Shown here one piece after another: positions 1 through 9,327 of a stretch of 64,000 nt of DNA. Location of the stretch: assembly GCA_964550895.1 (NCBI GenBank), contig CAZKAP010000003.1:51464-115463 (forward strand). Reading direction: 5' to 3'. The position numbers and the translations under genes are program-made. The stretch's first letter is position 1. Every line of letters starts with the position of its first letter. The notes below the pieces were generated by a model, which was not told where the DNA came from, did no database searches, and saw only the letters and a list, made by a program, of their open reading frames with translations. This DNA comes from CAZKAP01 sp964550895. Its GTDB lineage: Bacteria; Bacteroidota; Bacteroidia; Flavobacteriales; Flavobacteriaceae.

Positions 1-1809
1 ATCAACATCAAGGTAGATCGGGAAGAGCGGCCGGATATCGATCACATTTATATGGATGCCCTCCAGCTCATGTCCGGTCAGGGAGGATGGCCGCTGAATG
101 TGGTGGCCTTACCGGATCAGCGGCCGTTCTGGGGCGCGACCTACCTGCCTAAAGACCGCTGGCTCTCCGCTCTTTCGCAGCTCGTCGACCTGTACGGCAG
201 CGATCCCGCCAGGGTCCATTCCTATGCCGCCAACCTGCACCAGGGCCTGCAACAGAACAAACTGCTCACTCCGGCCACCGATGCCAGGCGCGAGAAGGGC
301 CGCATCGACGCCTCCATACGGGAGTGGTCCTCCTTATGGGACGAGGTATACGGTGGGAATAACCGGGCTCCCAAATTCATGATGCCAGCCACCCTGGATC
401 TATTGATGCAATACGGCTGGAAACGCAAGGACAAGGCGGTCCTGGATCACGTTCGCACCACCCTGACGCGCATGGCCTGGGGCGGAATACACGATGTAGT
501 CGGAGGAGGATTCTCCAGGTATTCCGTCGATGCCCGCTGGCATGTCCCCCATTTCGAAAAAATGCTGTACGATAACGGACTGCTGCTCCGAACATACAGC
601 GATGCCTATACCCTCTTCGGGGACGAACTCTTCCGCGAAACGGCAGGGGGAATCGTAAACTTCATTAAGGATCAGCTATTGAGCGATTCGGGAGGTTTGT
701 ATGCCGCCCTGGATGCGGACAGCATGAATAATGAGGGAGTGTCCGAGGAAGGAGCCTACTACGTCTGGACCCAAAAAGAAATCGACGATATACTGACCCA
801 AAGGGAAGCACAGCTGCTCAAGGCCTGCTTTAACGTGAACGAAAAAGGACATTGGGAAAACGGGAACTTCGTCCTGCTGAGGGACCAGTCCTGGGAGCGC
901 CTCGCCAGCAAACTGAATACGGACGTTGCGGAACTGCGAAACAGCACCGGCAAGTCGCTTTCCCTGCTCAGGAACTACAGGGAGGCGAACCGGAAGTTAC
1001 CTGCACGGGATACCAAGATCATCGCGTCCTGGAATGCCATGACGGGTTCCGGGCTCCTCAGAGCCTATCGTGCCTTCGGTGAGGAATCGCATCGGGAACT
1101 CGCCGACCGGATACTGGCATTTATTGAGCGTGAACTCATAACCGATGATCGGGGATTCCTCAGGCGCACCTTCGGCAAAGACGGGCTGGAGCGGGAAGGC
1201 TTCCTGGACGACTACGCTTTCCTGATCCGTTTCTATACGGACCGCTATCAGATCCTGCAGCAGAACCGCGATTTGGAGCAGGCCCTGTACTGGACCGATT
1301 ACGTGCTCGGCACATTCGATCGAACCGATGAAGCCCTGCTGGCCTATACCCCGCGAAACCAGGGGGCCCTGATCCGGAGCACCGTGGAGACTGAAGACAA
1401 TGTGATTCCATCCTCCAATGCGGTTATGTGTGAAAACCTCTGGGTACTGGGCAGATTGTTCCCCTCTCGAACGTACACGCAAATCTCGGAGAGGATGCGG
1501 GATGCACTCTGGGCTACCGCAGTACAGCATCCGGGGTATTACGCACTCTGGCTGTCTAACCTGCTCTTCGAAGAAGGGCCGTTCTACGAAGTGGCTGCGA
1601 TCGGGGAGGGTTACCAGCAGGGGTTACGGCAATTATACCAAACCTACCACCCGTACCGAATATACGTCGGAGCCCGGACAGCGACGAATTTCCCCGAGGT
1701 ATTATCAGGCAAGGAACCCGGTGATGAAACCCGGTATTTTGCCTGTCAGTACGGGCAGTGCCAGCTCCCGGTGACTTCGATTCAACAACTCGAAAAAACA
1801 ACAGCATGA
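1..1809 (+). CDS. DUF255 / YyaL (SPATA20-like) protein, 5' end outside window
   Basis: The frame is open from base 1, so the gene starts upstream of the window and only its C-terminal part is seen. The first visible residues (INIKVDREERPDID, then MSGQGGWPLNVV) are the end of the thioredoxin-like DUF255 domain of the YyaL/SPATA20 family. The rest is the alpha-helical (alpha/alpha toroid) part, with family motifs such as APKFMMP, GGGFSRYSVD, WHVPHFEKMLYDN and ALDADS. The CxxC-like thioredoxin motif would lie before base 1 and cannot be checked. The biochemical role of this family is unclear; it is presumed cytosolic. The stop overlaps the start of the next gene (ATGA at 1806-1809), which indicates translational coupling to the mechanosensitive channel gene. 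The family call is firm and the function is not. Confidence 0.9.
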   Translation: MNIKVDREERPDIDHIYMDALQLMSGQGGWPLNVVALPDQRPFWGATYLPKDRWLSALSQLVDLYGSDPARVHSYAANLHQGLQQNKLLTPATDARREKGRIDASIREWSSLWDEVYGGNNRAPKFMMPATLDLLMQYGWKRKDKAVLDHVRTTLTRMAWGGIHDVVGGGFSRYSVDARWHVPHFEKMLYDNGLLLRTYSDAYTLFGDELFRETAGGIVNFIKDQLLSDSGGLYAALDADSMNNEGVSEEGAYYVWTQKEIDDILTQREAQLLKACFNVNEKGHWENGNFVLLRDQSWERLASKLNTDVAELRNSTGKSLSLLRNYREANRKLPARDTKIIASWNAMTGSGLLRAYRAFGEESHRELADRILAFIERELITDDRGFLRRTFGKDGLEREGFLDDYAFLIRFYTDRYQILQQNRDLEQALYWTDYVLGTFDRTDEALLAYTPRNQGALIRSTVETEDNVIPSSNAVMCENLWVLGRLFPSRTYTQISERMRDALWATAVQHPGYYALWLSNLLFEEGPFYEVAAIGEGYQQGLRQLYQTYHPYRIYVGARTATNFPEVLSGKEPGDETRYFACQYGQCQLPVTSIQQLEKTTA

Positions 1810-2663
1810 TTGCCTATCAGATTGAAATCGACAAAACGGTAAACGGAATTAGTGAACACATCAAACAGGGCATCGAATGGTTCTGGGGTTTTGCTCCCAA
1901 CCTGGTATCCGCCCTGCTGATTCTACTTGTCGGCCTGTGGGCCATTGGCCTGGCCAACACTGGACTCAAGCGCTTCTTCGACAAAAAAGATTACGACGTA
2001 ACCCTGGAACTCTTTATTCTGAACCTGGTCAAGTACAGCCTCAGGGTATTGTTAATTATACTCATCATTACCCAACTCGGCGTCAAGACCTCGTCCCTGA
2101 TCGCCGTGCTGGGTGCGGCCGGTTTGGCTATCGGCCTGGCCTTGCAAGGCTCCTTATCCAACTTTGCCGGAGGTATTTTGCTCCTGATCTTCAAGCCCAT
2201 GAAAGTCGGTGACTGGATCTCGGCCCAGGGCATAGACGGGGAAGTTCAGGAAATCGGGATCTTCAATACCAAAATCAAGACATTTGGTAACCAGGTGGCT
2301 TCGATTCCCAATGGTGCCCTATCCAACGGGAGTATCGTCAATTACGACTCCCTGGAACGCCGCAGGGACAACATTACCATAGGCATTTCCTACAGTTCCG
2401 ATATCGAACAGGCCCGCCGGATTATTCTGGATTTGTGCGCCGCTGACGAGCGCATCGACAAGGACCCTGCCCCGCAGGTTCTGCTATCGGAATTGGCCGA
2501 CAGCTCCGTAAACCTGGCGGTGAGGTTCTGGGCCCACAACAGCGTATTCTGGCCCGCCCATTTCGAATTGATCGAAAACATGAAAAACGCATTCGACAAG
2601 AACGGAATCGAAATCCCATTCCCACAGCGTGTGGTTCACCGGATAGGAGACGCTACGGACTAA
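1806..2663 (+). CDS. MscS-family small-conductance mechanosensitive ion channel
   Basis: A 285-residue inner-membrane protein of ordinary MscS length. About three hydrophobic helices lie in the first 120 residues. They are followed by the pore-lining TM3 signature rich in Gly and Ala (LGAAGLAIGLALQGSLSNFAGGILL), then a beta domain with PMKVGDWI and GEVQEIGIFNTKI, and an alpha/beta C-terminal domain. Such channels open under membrane tension to release solutes during osmotic downshock. I placed the start at ATG 1806 rather than an in-frame ATG 48 bases upstream, because 1806 overlaps the preceding stop in the classical ATGA arrangement and the extra residues are charged and atypical. It is coupled to the DUF255 gene and converges with tsaB. 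Confidence 0.93.
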   Translation: MIAYQIEIDKTVNGISEHIKQGIEWFWGFAPNLVSALLILLVGLWAIGLANTGLKRFFDKKDYDVTLELFILNLVKYSLRVLLIILIITQLGVKTSSLIAVLGAAGLAIGLALQGSLSNFAGGILLLIFKPMKVGDWISAQGIDGEVQEIGIFNTKIKTFGNQVASIPNGALSNGSIVNYDSLERRRDNITIGISYSSDIEQARRIILDLCAADERIDKDPAPQVLLSELADSSVNLAVRFWAHNSVFWPAHFELIENMKNAFDKNGIEIPFPQRVVHRIGDATD

Positions 2664-2681
2664 GAGGGCACAAAAAAGGTG

Positions 2682-3350
2682 TCAGGGGCTCTTGGGCGTG
2701 GAAGTCTGGAAGTCCTTGAGGTAGTAAGGCTCGAAATACGCGACATCCTCGAAGTGTCCGGCACTGAATCGGGCATCCGCCATTTGCCCCATTGTACGGG
2801 CGGAGGGAAGGACATCGGTGTAATATACCCACCCTTCATCTCCGAGTACTTGCTGGCATTTTGCCGCTCCATCACCCACCAGGTGAAGTTTGTCCGCACC
2901 GCGGAAATCCCCGAAGGCATCATACGTAATGACCTCCGCCCTCACCTCCCGTAGCGGAGTGAAGTCCGGTGCAAATACCTGGCTGTATACTTCCATACGC
3001 CGGGCATCCATAACAGGCACTATGCGATCGGGCTCCTCCACCGCCAACGAACGTGCGAGTATCTCCAGGGTGTTCAGGGCGATAAGGGGTACTCCCAGGG
3101 CATAACAAATGCCCTTGGCCGTGGCTACTCCTATACGAAGTCCGGTATAGGAGCCCGGACCCTGGCTTACGGCCACGGCCTTGAGATCCGCAGGCCGGCA
3201 ACCAGCCTTCTTATGGAGTTCGTTGATAAAGAGGTGCAGCTTTTCGGAGTGTATGTACCGATCACTGTACTCCTCCCGCACGATCGACTCCCTCCCGTCA
3301 AACAAGGAAACGGAGCAATTCCTGGACGCGGTTTCCAGACACAGTATCAT
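2682..3350 (-). CDS. tsaB: tRNA threonylcarbamoyladenosine biosynthesis protein TsaB
   Basis: A 222-residue ASKHA-fold protein. The N-terminus MILCLETAS and the motif SQGPGSYTGLRIG around residues 63-76 are diagnostic of TsaB. It is the non-catalytic partner of TsaD in the TsaB-TsaD-TsaE complex, which transfers the threonylcarbamoyl group to A37 of ANN-decoding tRNAs in the cytosol. Length is normal. It lies only 25 bases downstream of the TolC gene of the efflux operon and may be co-transcribed with it, although the functions are unrelated. It converges with the MscS gene on the left. Confidence 0.93.
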   Translation of the reverse strand: MILCLETASRNCSVSLFDGRESIVREEYSDRYIHSEKLHLFINELHKKAGCRPADLKAVAVSQGPGSYTGLRIGVATAKGICYALGVPLIALNTLEILARSLAVEEPDRIVPVMDARRMEVYSQVFAPDFTPLREVRAEVITYDAFGDFRGADKLHLVGDGAAKCQQVLGDEGWVYYTDVLPSARTMGQMADARFSAGHFEDVAYFEPYYLKDFQTSTPKSP

Positions 3351-3375
3351 AGGCTGTCGCTTAGCTGCCGCAAAT

Positions 3376-4773
3376 TTAATCCAGTACTATGGGAAGTCCG
3401 AAATAGAATTCGAGGATTTTAAGGCGGAAAATATAATCGTATTTGGTGCGAATGGCCGTGGCTTCCGCATTGTCGAGCCGTGCCTGGGCCTGGCCGTAAT
3501 CGAAGGCATTCAGCAATCCATTTTCGTAGCGCTGGCGGGCATATTCCAAAGCCACGCGTCGGGCCTCTACAGTCTTCAACGCCGCATCGTACGCCAGGTA
3601 GAAGGTTTCCACATCCACATAGGCCTGATTGATGGCATTCTCCAGATCGAGTTTGGTTTGTTCGAGTTGCAATTTGCTCTGCAGCACGCCAAGCTTGGCC
3701 CGCTTTACATTATTCCGGGCCGAATTTCCATTGAACAGGGGAATATTCATTTGAAACCCATAGGATATCCCATCGTTGTTCTCCAACTGCGCAACAAAAT
3801 CCGGTCGAAACACCACGAAATCGTCTGCCGGATTATTGGGATCCTGATCCGGGTTGGGTGCGATCTGAAAGGCATCGGTCGCAAAGGTATTGTAATTGAA
3901 AAAGGCACTCAGTGTGGGATAGTAGGAACCCCGGGCTATCGCCAAATCCTTCTCGGCCACTTCTACGTTGGTCTCGGCGAACTTGATATCGTTCCGAAAC
4001 GACAGGGCCTTCTCGAAGATCACCTTGGGGGTATTCTTCAGGATTTCGGAAGCTGGAACGTTGTAGGTATCTTCCGCCAACTGGAAGTTTTCGTAATCCG
4101 TAATCTGCAGGAGCTGGGCGAGGTTAATCCGGGATATAATCACCAGACTCTCCGTATTGGTAATCTGCTGCAACTGAGTGGCGGCAGTGGCCTGCACCTC
4201 AAGCAAGTCGCCCTCAGGGGCGGCTCCTTCGGCTACCAGGTTCCTTACCCGTTCCAGGTCGTTCTTGGTAACCTCGTACTGCGCCCGGGCCACGTTAAGA
4301 GCCTCCTTGTTAGAGATGACCTGCAGATACGCATTGGCCACATTCAGTCGGATATCGTCCTTCAGGTCTTCCAACCGGTAGCGGCTCGCAATCGTATTGA
4401 GCTTGGCGCGCGAGGCCCTGTTGAAGTTACGGAGTCCGTCGAATAGGGTATATCCGACATTCAGGTTGGCCGAACCGGATAGAATCTCACCCACGGTATT
4501 GGTCTGGGTCTGCGGATCCAGGATCAGACCCCGGCTTTCCCGAGCCGAAATGGAACCGTTCAGGTTGGGCAAGAAGTTACCCAGGGCGTCGGACTTGGCG
4601 ATGGCCGCATTCTCCAGGTCGAGTTCGAACTGCTCCACAGTCAGGTTATTATCGATAGCGTACATCACGCACTCCTCCAGGGTCCATTTCTTCTGGGCAT
4701 GCAAACCGGATCCCAGGAGAACCGCAAGCAAAAGGGTAAAGGCGTATTTATGGTATGATTTTATTATGATCAT
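3376..4773 (-). CDS. TolC-family outer membrane efflux protein
   Basis: A 465-residue protein with an N-terminal signal peptide (AFTLLLAVLLGSGLHAQ) followed by WTLEECVMYAIDNNLTVEQ, the usual start of outer-membrane efflux proteins. It has two homologous halves rich in long helices, and NAYLQVISNKEALNVA and ATRTKYDY-type segments typical of the family. It should form the trimeric outer-membrane and periplasmic tunnel of a tripartite pump. It is the last efflux gene of the ATPase-permease-permease-adaptor-TolC operon, 12 bases after the adaptor gene. It is the only TolC in the window, so it could also serve the second efflux operon at 15.7-19.3 kb. Substrate is unknown. Confidence 0.92.
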   Translation of the reverse strand: MIIIKSYHKYAFTLLLAVLLGSGLHAQKKWTLEECVMYAIDNNLTVEQFELDLENAAIAKSDALGNFLPNLNGSISARESRGLILDPQTQTNTVGEILSGSANLNVGYTLFDGLRNFNRASRAKLNTIASRYRLEDLKDDIRLNVANAYLQVISNKEALNVARAQYEVTKNDLERVRNLVAEGAAPEGDLLEVQATAATQLQQITNTESLVIISRINLAQLLQITDYENFQLAEDTYNVPASEILKNTPKVIFEKALSFRNDIKFAETNVEVAEKDLAIARGSYYPTLSAFFNYNTFATDAFQIAPNPDQDPNNPADDFVVFRPDFVAQLENNDGISYGFQMNIPLFNGNSARNNVKRAKLGVLQSKLQLEQTKLDLENAINQAYVDVETFYLAYDAALKTVEARRVALEYARQRYENGLLNAFDYGQAQARLDNAEATAIRTKYDYIFRLKILEFYFGLPIVLD

Positions 4774-4785
4774 CAGTTGTGGTCT

Positions 4786-5925
4786 TTATTCGTTGTTTTC
4801 CGCATCTTCCTCTTCCTCATCGCCCTTCTTGATAGGTTGGGTCTTGTTCCATTCCTTGACCTTGTCTTCCTCGGTCAGGCCCGAAATGATCTCTACATTA
4901 ATGCCATCGGACAGCCCAATTTCAATATCGCGACGTTCGAATTTCCCCTCTTCGTTAAGGACTTCGACATAGGGCTCATTCGTGGATCGATCGAACTGTA
5001 GCAGGGCCTCCTGTATCACCAGGACGCTGTCTCTGCTTTCCAACACGAAGGAGGCATTGGCACTGTAGCCGGCACGAATCTGGAATTCCTCATCCAGAGA
5101 CACTTCGCCTTCGATCTTAAACTGAACGGCCCCCCCTTCATCCGTACCCTTGGGAGCAACGAATCGAAGAGTGGCCTCGTACTCCTTATCTTCAATGGCC
5201 CCCATGGTAATAGTCAGGGGCATACCGACCTTAAGCTTGCCCACCTCGCCCTCGTCTACCTGGCCTTCAAATATCATTTTACTCAGGTCGGCCAATATGG
5301 CCACGGTGGTACCGGCGTTGAAGTTATTACTCTGTATCACCTGATCCCCTATTTTCACCGGAATCTCGAGTATGGTTCCCGACACCAGGGCACGAATATT
5401 GGTATTGGCCTCGGTGATTCCGCCGGCAGTTCCCCTGCGGATGATCTGGTAATCGGCCTTGGCATTCTTGAGCTCCTGCTCCGCACGATCATAAGTCAGC
5501 TGCAGGTTCAGGTAGTCCTGGCTCGAGATCACGCCTTTATCGTAAAGCGCCTTGCTGCGATCGTACTCGATCTTGGCATTGTTCCGGGCGAGTTCAGCGT
5601 TCCGCACCCTGCCCTGGGCCTGATTCAGAGCCTGCTCGTTAGGTACCACCTTGATAATGGCGATCAGGTCTCCACTCTTGACTTTGTCCCCCTCTTTCTT
5701 GAGGATTTTATCGACGATACCGGTGATCTGGGGTTTGATCTCCACCTCGTCTTCGGGTACTACACTGCCGGTAGCGACCGTTTTCTTCTCTATACTGGAG
5801 ATAAATGGGGAGTAGGTCTCGTATTGAACGGACCCTTTGCTGTTTGAACTGATAAAGAACGAAGCAGCGGCAAGACCTCCTACCACCAGGACGACTATCG
5901 CGAATATTATCAGAAACTTCTTCAT
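4786..5925 (-). CDS. HlyD/MacA-type periplasmic adaptor subunit
   Basis: A 379-residue membrane-fusion protein. An N-terminal membrane anchor (FLIIFAIVVLVVGGLAAASFF) is followed by a lipoyl-like half (VATGSVVPEDEVEIKPQITGIV), an alpha-helical hairpin around residues 95-160, the second lipoyl half (ALVSGTILEIPVKIGDQV) and beta-barrel domains. It links the inner-membrane permeases to TolC in a MacAB-like exporter. The C-terminus has an acidic tail (DEEEEDAENNE). It lies 36 bases downstream of the second permease gene. The adaptor of the second efflux operon (15704-16795) is a clear paralogue, with shared stretches such as KSGDLIA.IKVVPN and GTT.A..AD...MIFEG. Confidence 0.92.
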   Translation of the reverse strand: MKKFLIIFAIVVLVVGGLAAASFFISSNSKGSVQYETYSPFISSIEKKTVATGSVVPEDEVEIKPQITGIVDKILKKEGDKVKSGDLIAIIKVVPNEQALNQAQGRVRNAELARNNAKIEYDRSKALYDKGVISSQDYLNLQLTYDRAEQELKNAKADYQIIRRGTAGGITEANTNIRALVSGTILEIPVKIGDQVIQSNNFNAGTTVAILADLSKMIFEGQVDEGEVGKLKVGMPLTITMGAIEDKEYEATLRFVAPKGTDEGGAVQFKIEGEVSLDEEFQIRAGYSANASFVLESRDSVLVIQEALLQFDRSTNEPYVEVLNEEGKFERRDIEIGLSDGINVEIISGLTEEDKVKEWNKTQPIKKGDEEEEDAENNE

Positions 5926-5961
5926 TAGACTGGGTATTTGTTGTTGTTATGCAATCTGTTT

Positions 5962-7227
5962 TTATTCTTCTCGTAATGCCTCTATAGGCCGGATTCTCAG
6001 TGCCCTCTGCGCAGGTATTAGTCCGATAAGGGTACTGAATACGACCATGATCACCAGGGCCACTATCACAAAGGGAATAGGAACCGTCGGATTTGTATAG
6101 GGGAAATCCGTCAGGTCCTTTGTGGCCCTATCGACCAGCCAAAGCACCAGCGCCCCAAACGAAATGCCGTATATACCCGAAATCAGGGTCAGCACCGTAC
6201 TCTCGAGTATGATCAGTGTTCGAACCTCGACGGGTTTGGCCCCCAGGGCCCGTCGCACACCGAGTTCCTTGGTACGCTCCCGGACGGAAATCAGCAGTAT
6301 GTTCCCGATGGAGATCACTCCGGCCAATATGGTGGCAACCCCAATGATCAGGGAGAGCAGCGTCATGCCCGAGGAAAAATTCTTGATGTTGTTAAATATC
6401 GCGCCCAGGTTTACGGAGGAAATCGCCACCTCGTCCGTCGGATCGATGTCCTTCTCGAATTTCAGGACCGCCTTGATGTCTTTCTCGACCTGGACCACGT
6501 CCGAGCTGTCGTAAGCCGCAATCAGCATCCAGTTTACCCGATCCCCGGTATTGTATAACTTCCGGTACGTATTGAACGGGATGTAGATGTCCGTATCGGC
6601 GGAAAACGGACTGGATTGAATAAATTTCTGGACACCGATCACCTGGAAACTCACCCCGTCGATCTCGATAAATTCGCCCACGGCCTTCTCCCCTTTTTCG
6701 AAGAGCTCGGCCTTGGCGCGTTCGCCAATCACACAGACCTTACGCTCGTACTTCATGTCATCGTCATTGATGTAGCGACCGCCCTCATAAATGTCGCGGG
6801 TGGCGATTTTCAGAGACACAGGGGATTCCCCGTAAACGGCATAGCTTCCCTGTTGCAAGCCGCGCTTGATCACACCACCGGGGCTTCCGAATATCCCTTT
6901 GGCATTGGATGGGGCAATGAATTCGATATCCGGCACCCGCTTTTTGAGCAGGCTCAGGTCCTCGATCCGGATGGGAACAAAGCGGCCCTTCTTAAAACCC
7001 GCGTAGGGTTTGCTGGTGCGCTGTGCCCAGACGAACATCGTATTGATCGCCGTGCGTTCAAATGCCCGGTCGAATCCATTGTCCAGACCCTTGGCTGCAC
7101 CGGACATGGTGATGTACACAAAGATTCCCCAGAAAACACCGAACATCGTCAACAGGGTGCGCACCCAGTTGCTTCCGATGGAATTGAAGATTTCCTGCCA
7201 GGTATTTAAGCTAAAGAGTAGTTTCAT
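5962..7227 (-). CDS. MacB-type ABC transporter permease (second of the operon)
   Basis: A 421-residue protein with the MacB layout. It has one N-terminal transmembrane helix (WVRTLLTMFGVFWGIFVYI), a large periplasmic MacB_PCD domain (about residues 45-270) and three C-terminal helices of the FtsX domain, including GNILLISVRERTKELGVRRALGA, the cytoplasmic coupling loop. It ends in RIRPIEALREE, the usual tail of these permeases. The two different permeases in this operon probably form a heterodimer powered by the ATPase at 8450-9151. The gene abuts the previous permease gene directly. Confidence 0.93.
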   Translation of the reverse strand: MKLLFSLNTWQEIFNSIGSNWVRTLLTMFGVFWGIFVYITMSGAAKGLDNGFDRAFERTAINTMFVWAQRTSKPYAGFKKGRFVPIRIEDLSLLKKRVPDIEFIAPSNAKGIFGSPGGVIKRGLQQGSYAVYGESPVSLKIATRDIYEGGRYINDDDMKYERKVCVIGERAKAELFEKGEKAVGEFIEIDGVSFQVIGVQKFIQSSPFSADTDIYIPFNTYRKLYNTGDRVNWMLIAAYDSSDVVQVEKDIKAVLKFEKDIDPTDEVAISSVNLGAIFNNIKNFSSGMTLLSLIIGVATILAGVISIGNILLISVRERTKELGVRRALGAKPVEVRTLIILESTVLTLISGIYGISFGALVLWLVDRATKDLTDFPYTNPTVPIPFVIVALVIMVVFSTLIGLIPAQRALRIRPIEALREE

Positions 7228-8457
7228 TTATTCGCTTCTCATGGCCTCAACGGGCTGGATTCGGGCTGCCCTGCGAGCGGGGATCATCCCCGCCAGGATT
7301 CCGCAGACGATTAACAATACCGTGGCCGATATGGCAAACCGCCCACTCACGTAAGGATCTTCGATGAAGTAGTCACTCAGTACATCCCCCATATTCTCCA
7401 GGATAAGTACGCCTATACCCATGCCTATAAAACCGAAGATGATGGTAATTACCGAGGCCTCCAGTAGGATGATTCCAATGATGTCCCTGGGACGGGCCCC
7501 TACCGCCTTGCGGATACCGATCTCACGGGTACGCTCCTTGACCACGAACACCATGATGTTTCCGATAGCCACAATTCCGGCGATGATCGTTCCTATAGCG
7601 AAGGAGAGTGCGATCATCCCCAGGGCCCCTGCAAACTGCTGATTGCGCTCATAGTCACTGGCGATATTGCGTACGAAAATGGCCCGTGTATCGTCGGGGT
7701 TTATAAACTTCTTGTCCCTCAGGAAATTCAGGACATTATTCTGGAAAGCGGTGGCTATCTGAGCGCTGATGCCGGGCTTGAACAAGATGATCAGGAAATC
7801 GACTTTATCGGTACTCTTCTCGATTCGCTGGACTGTCTTGTACGGTACGTAAATGATGCGTTCGGCATTATCCCCGTCGTCGTCCTGAAAGACCCCAACC
7901 ACCTGAAAAGCGATTCCGCCTATATCCAGGTAGGTCCCGATAGGGTCCTCATCCCCGTACAGGTCCTTGACCACCATACGCCCGATCACGCATACCTTAG
8001 TCCGGTCCTTAAGATCCTTGTCGTTGATGAAGCGCCCCTTCATCATTATGGTCTGTTCTACTATGCGGTGGGAAGGAGCTACGCCCTGGGTGGTATAGTT
8101 GTTGGATTCCTGCTTGTAGCGCACCAAATTCCCCCGTGAAATCCTGGGGGAAACGGCCGAAAGGAAATTGGCGAAGTTCTCCTGTATATCGGCTATATCG
8201 GAATTCTCGAACTCGATACGCCGATTGGATTCGTATCCCTTGAACGGTATGGAAGTACGTCCGGGAAAGAAGTAGATTACGTTGGTGGGGTTATTTCCGA
8301 AGAACTTGTCGAAGGTATTCTTCAGGCCGTTGGTCAGGCCGACCAGGATAACGACGATAAAAATACCCAGGGCCATGGTAAAGCCCGTGAGGAACGTCCG
8401 GAGCTTGTTCTTCCGGAGCGTAGAGTAGATTTCTTTCCAGGCCTCCAGACTAAACAT
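7228..8457 (-). CDS. MacB-type ABC transporter permease (first of the operon)
   Basis: A 409-residue inner-membrane protein. It has an N-terminal helix (LRTFLTGFTMALGIFIVVILVGL), a periplasmic domain and three C-terminal FtsX helices with the loop VVKERTREIGIRKAVGARPRDI. The C-terminal sequence RAARIQPVEAMRSE matches the family. The start overlaps the end of the ATPase gene by 8 bases, which indicates translational coupling. It is predicted to pair with the following permease in a mechanotransmission-type exporter that moves periplasmic substrates such as peptides, lipids or drugs through TolC. Substrate is not deducible from sequence alone. Confidence 0.93.
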   Translation of the reverse strand: MFSLEAWKEIYSTLRKNKLRTFLTGFTMALGIFIVVILVGLTNGLKNTFDKFFGNNPTNVIYFFPGRTSIPFKGYESNRRIEFENSDIADIQENFANFLSAVSPRISRGNLVRYKQESNNYTTQGVAPSHRIVEQTIMMKGRFINDKDLKDRTKVCVIGRMVVKDLYGDEDPIGTYLDIGGIAFQVVGVFQDDDGDNAERIIYVPYKTVQRIEKSTDKVDFLIILFKPGISAQIATAFQNNVLNFLRDKKFINPDDTRAIFVRNIASDYERNQQFAGALGMIALSFAIGTIIAGIVAIGNIMVFVVKERTREIGIRKAVGARPRDIIGIILLEASVITIIFGFIGMGIGVLILENMGDVLSDYFIEDPYVSGRFAISATVLLIVCGILAGMIPARRAARIQPVEAMRSE

Positions 8458-9151
8458 GCGGTGTAACTCTTACCTGTTCGACCTTCTCGTCCTTTACAAT
8501 CACCCCATCTTTGAGGTAAACGATTCGCTTACACATGTGGGCGATATCGTCCTCATGTGTGACGACCAGTATGGTGTTTCCCTCATCGTTGATCTTCTGG
8601 ATCAGGGCCATAACCTCATGGGATGTAGTGCTGTCCAGGGCCCCTGTGGGCTCATCGGCCAGTAGTACCTTAGGCTCAGATGCCATGGCACGGGCGATGG
8701 CCACGCGCTGCTTCTGTCCACCGGAAAGCTCGCCGGGAAGGTGCTTGGCCCATTCCCTAAGGCCCACCCTTTCCAGGTATCCCATCGCCTTGCGGTTGCG
8801 CTCCTTACGCGCCATCCCCTGATAATAGAGGGGCAATGCCACGTTCTCCAGCGCAGATTTATAATTGATCAGATTAAACGACTGGAAAACGAAGCCCAGA
8901 AACTTGTTGCGATACTCCGCCGCTTTGGTCTCGTCCAGATTTTTGATGGGAACTCCATCCAACTCGTAGATCCCGGAATCGGCGCTATCCAGTATGCCGA
9001 TGATGTTTAACAGGGTCGACTTTCCCGATCCGGAGGATCCCATAATGGCCACAAGTTCGCCCGATTCCACCGTAAAGTCGATACCCTTGAGAACATGCAG
9101 GGAATTCGAGCCCATTTGGTAGGATTTGTGCAGGTCTTTGATTGTAATCAT
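8450..9151 (-). CDS. MacB/LolD-type ABC transporter ATP-binding protein
   Basis: A 233-residue ATPase. Walker A is GSSGSGKST at residues 38-46, the Q-loop is FVFQSFNL, the ABC signature is LSGGQKQR, Walker B is VLLADEPTGALD, and the H-loop is VVTHEDD. This is the canonical MacB/LolD subgroup sequence. It is the first gene of the first efflux operon and overlaps the following permease. It is the only ATPase of this class in the window. The second operon at 15704-19322 encodes permeases and an adaptor but no ATPase, so this protein may energise both. The start lies 176 bases from the C39 peptidase gene; no confident promoter was identified in that gap. Confidence 0.95.
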   Translation of the reverse strand: MITIKDLHKSYQMGSNSLHVLKGIDFTVESGELVAIMGSSGSGKSTLLNIIGILDSADSGIYELDGVPIKNLDETKAAEYRNKFLGFVFQSFNLINYKSALENVALPLYYQGMARKERNRKAMGYLERVGLREWAKHLPGELSGGQKQRVAIARAMASEPKVLLADEPTGALDSTTSHEVMALIQKINDEGNTILVVTHEDDIAHMCKRIVYLKDGVIVKDEKVEQVRVTPHV

Positions 9152-9327
9152 CTGGCGCTTTATTTTGTTAAGGGGAACGTCCTTCCCATAAGACTCTCGA
9201 GCTACCGAGGTGTTACCTGAATTATCTTAATATTTTGTTAACACACACTAAAATTCAGGCTTCGACGGACGAACGGCTTATTTCTACCGACCAACTGCAT
9301 ATGCCCCTCCGATGTTCCGTTTCTTGT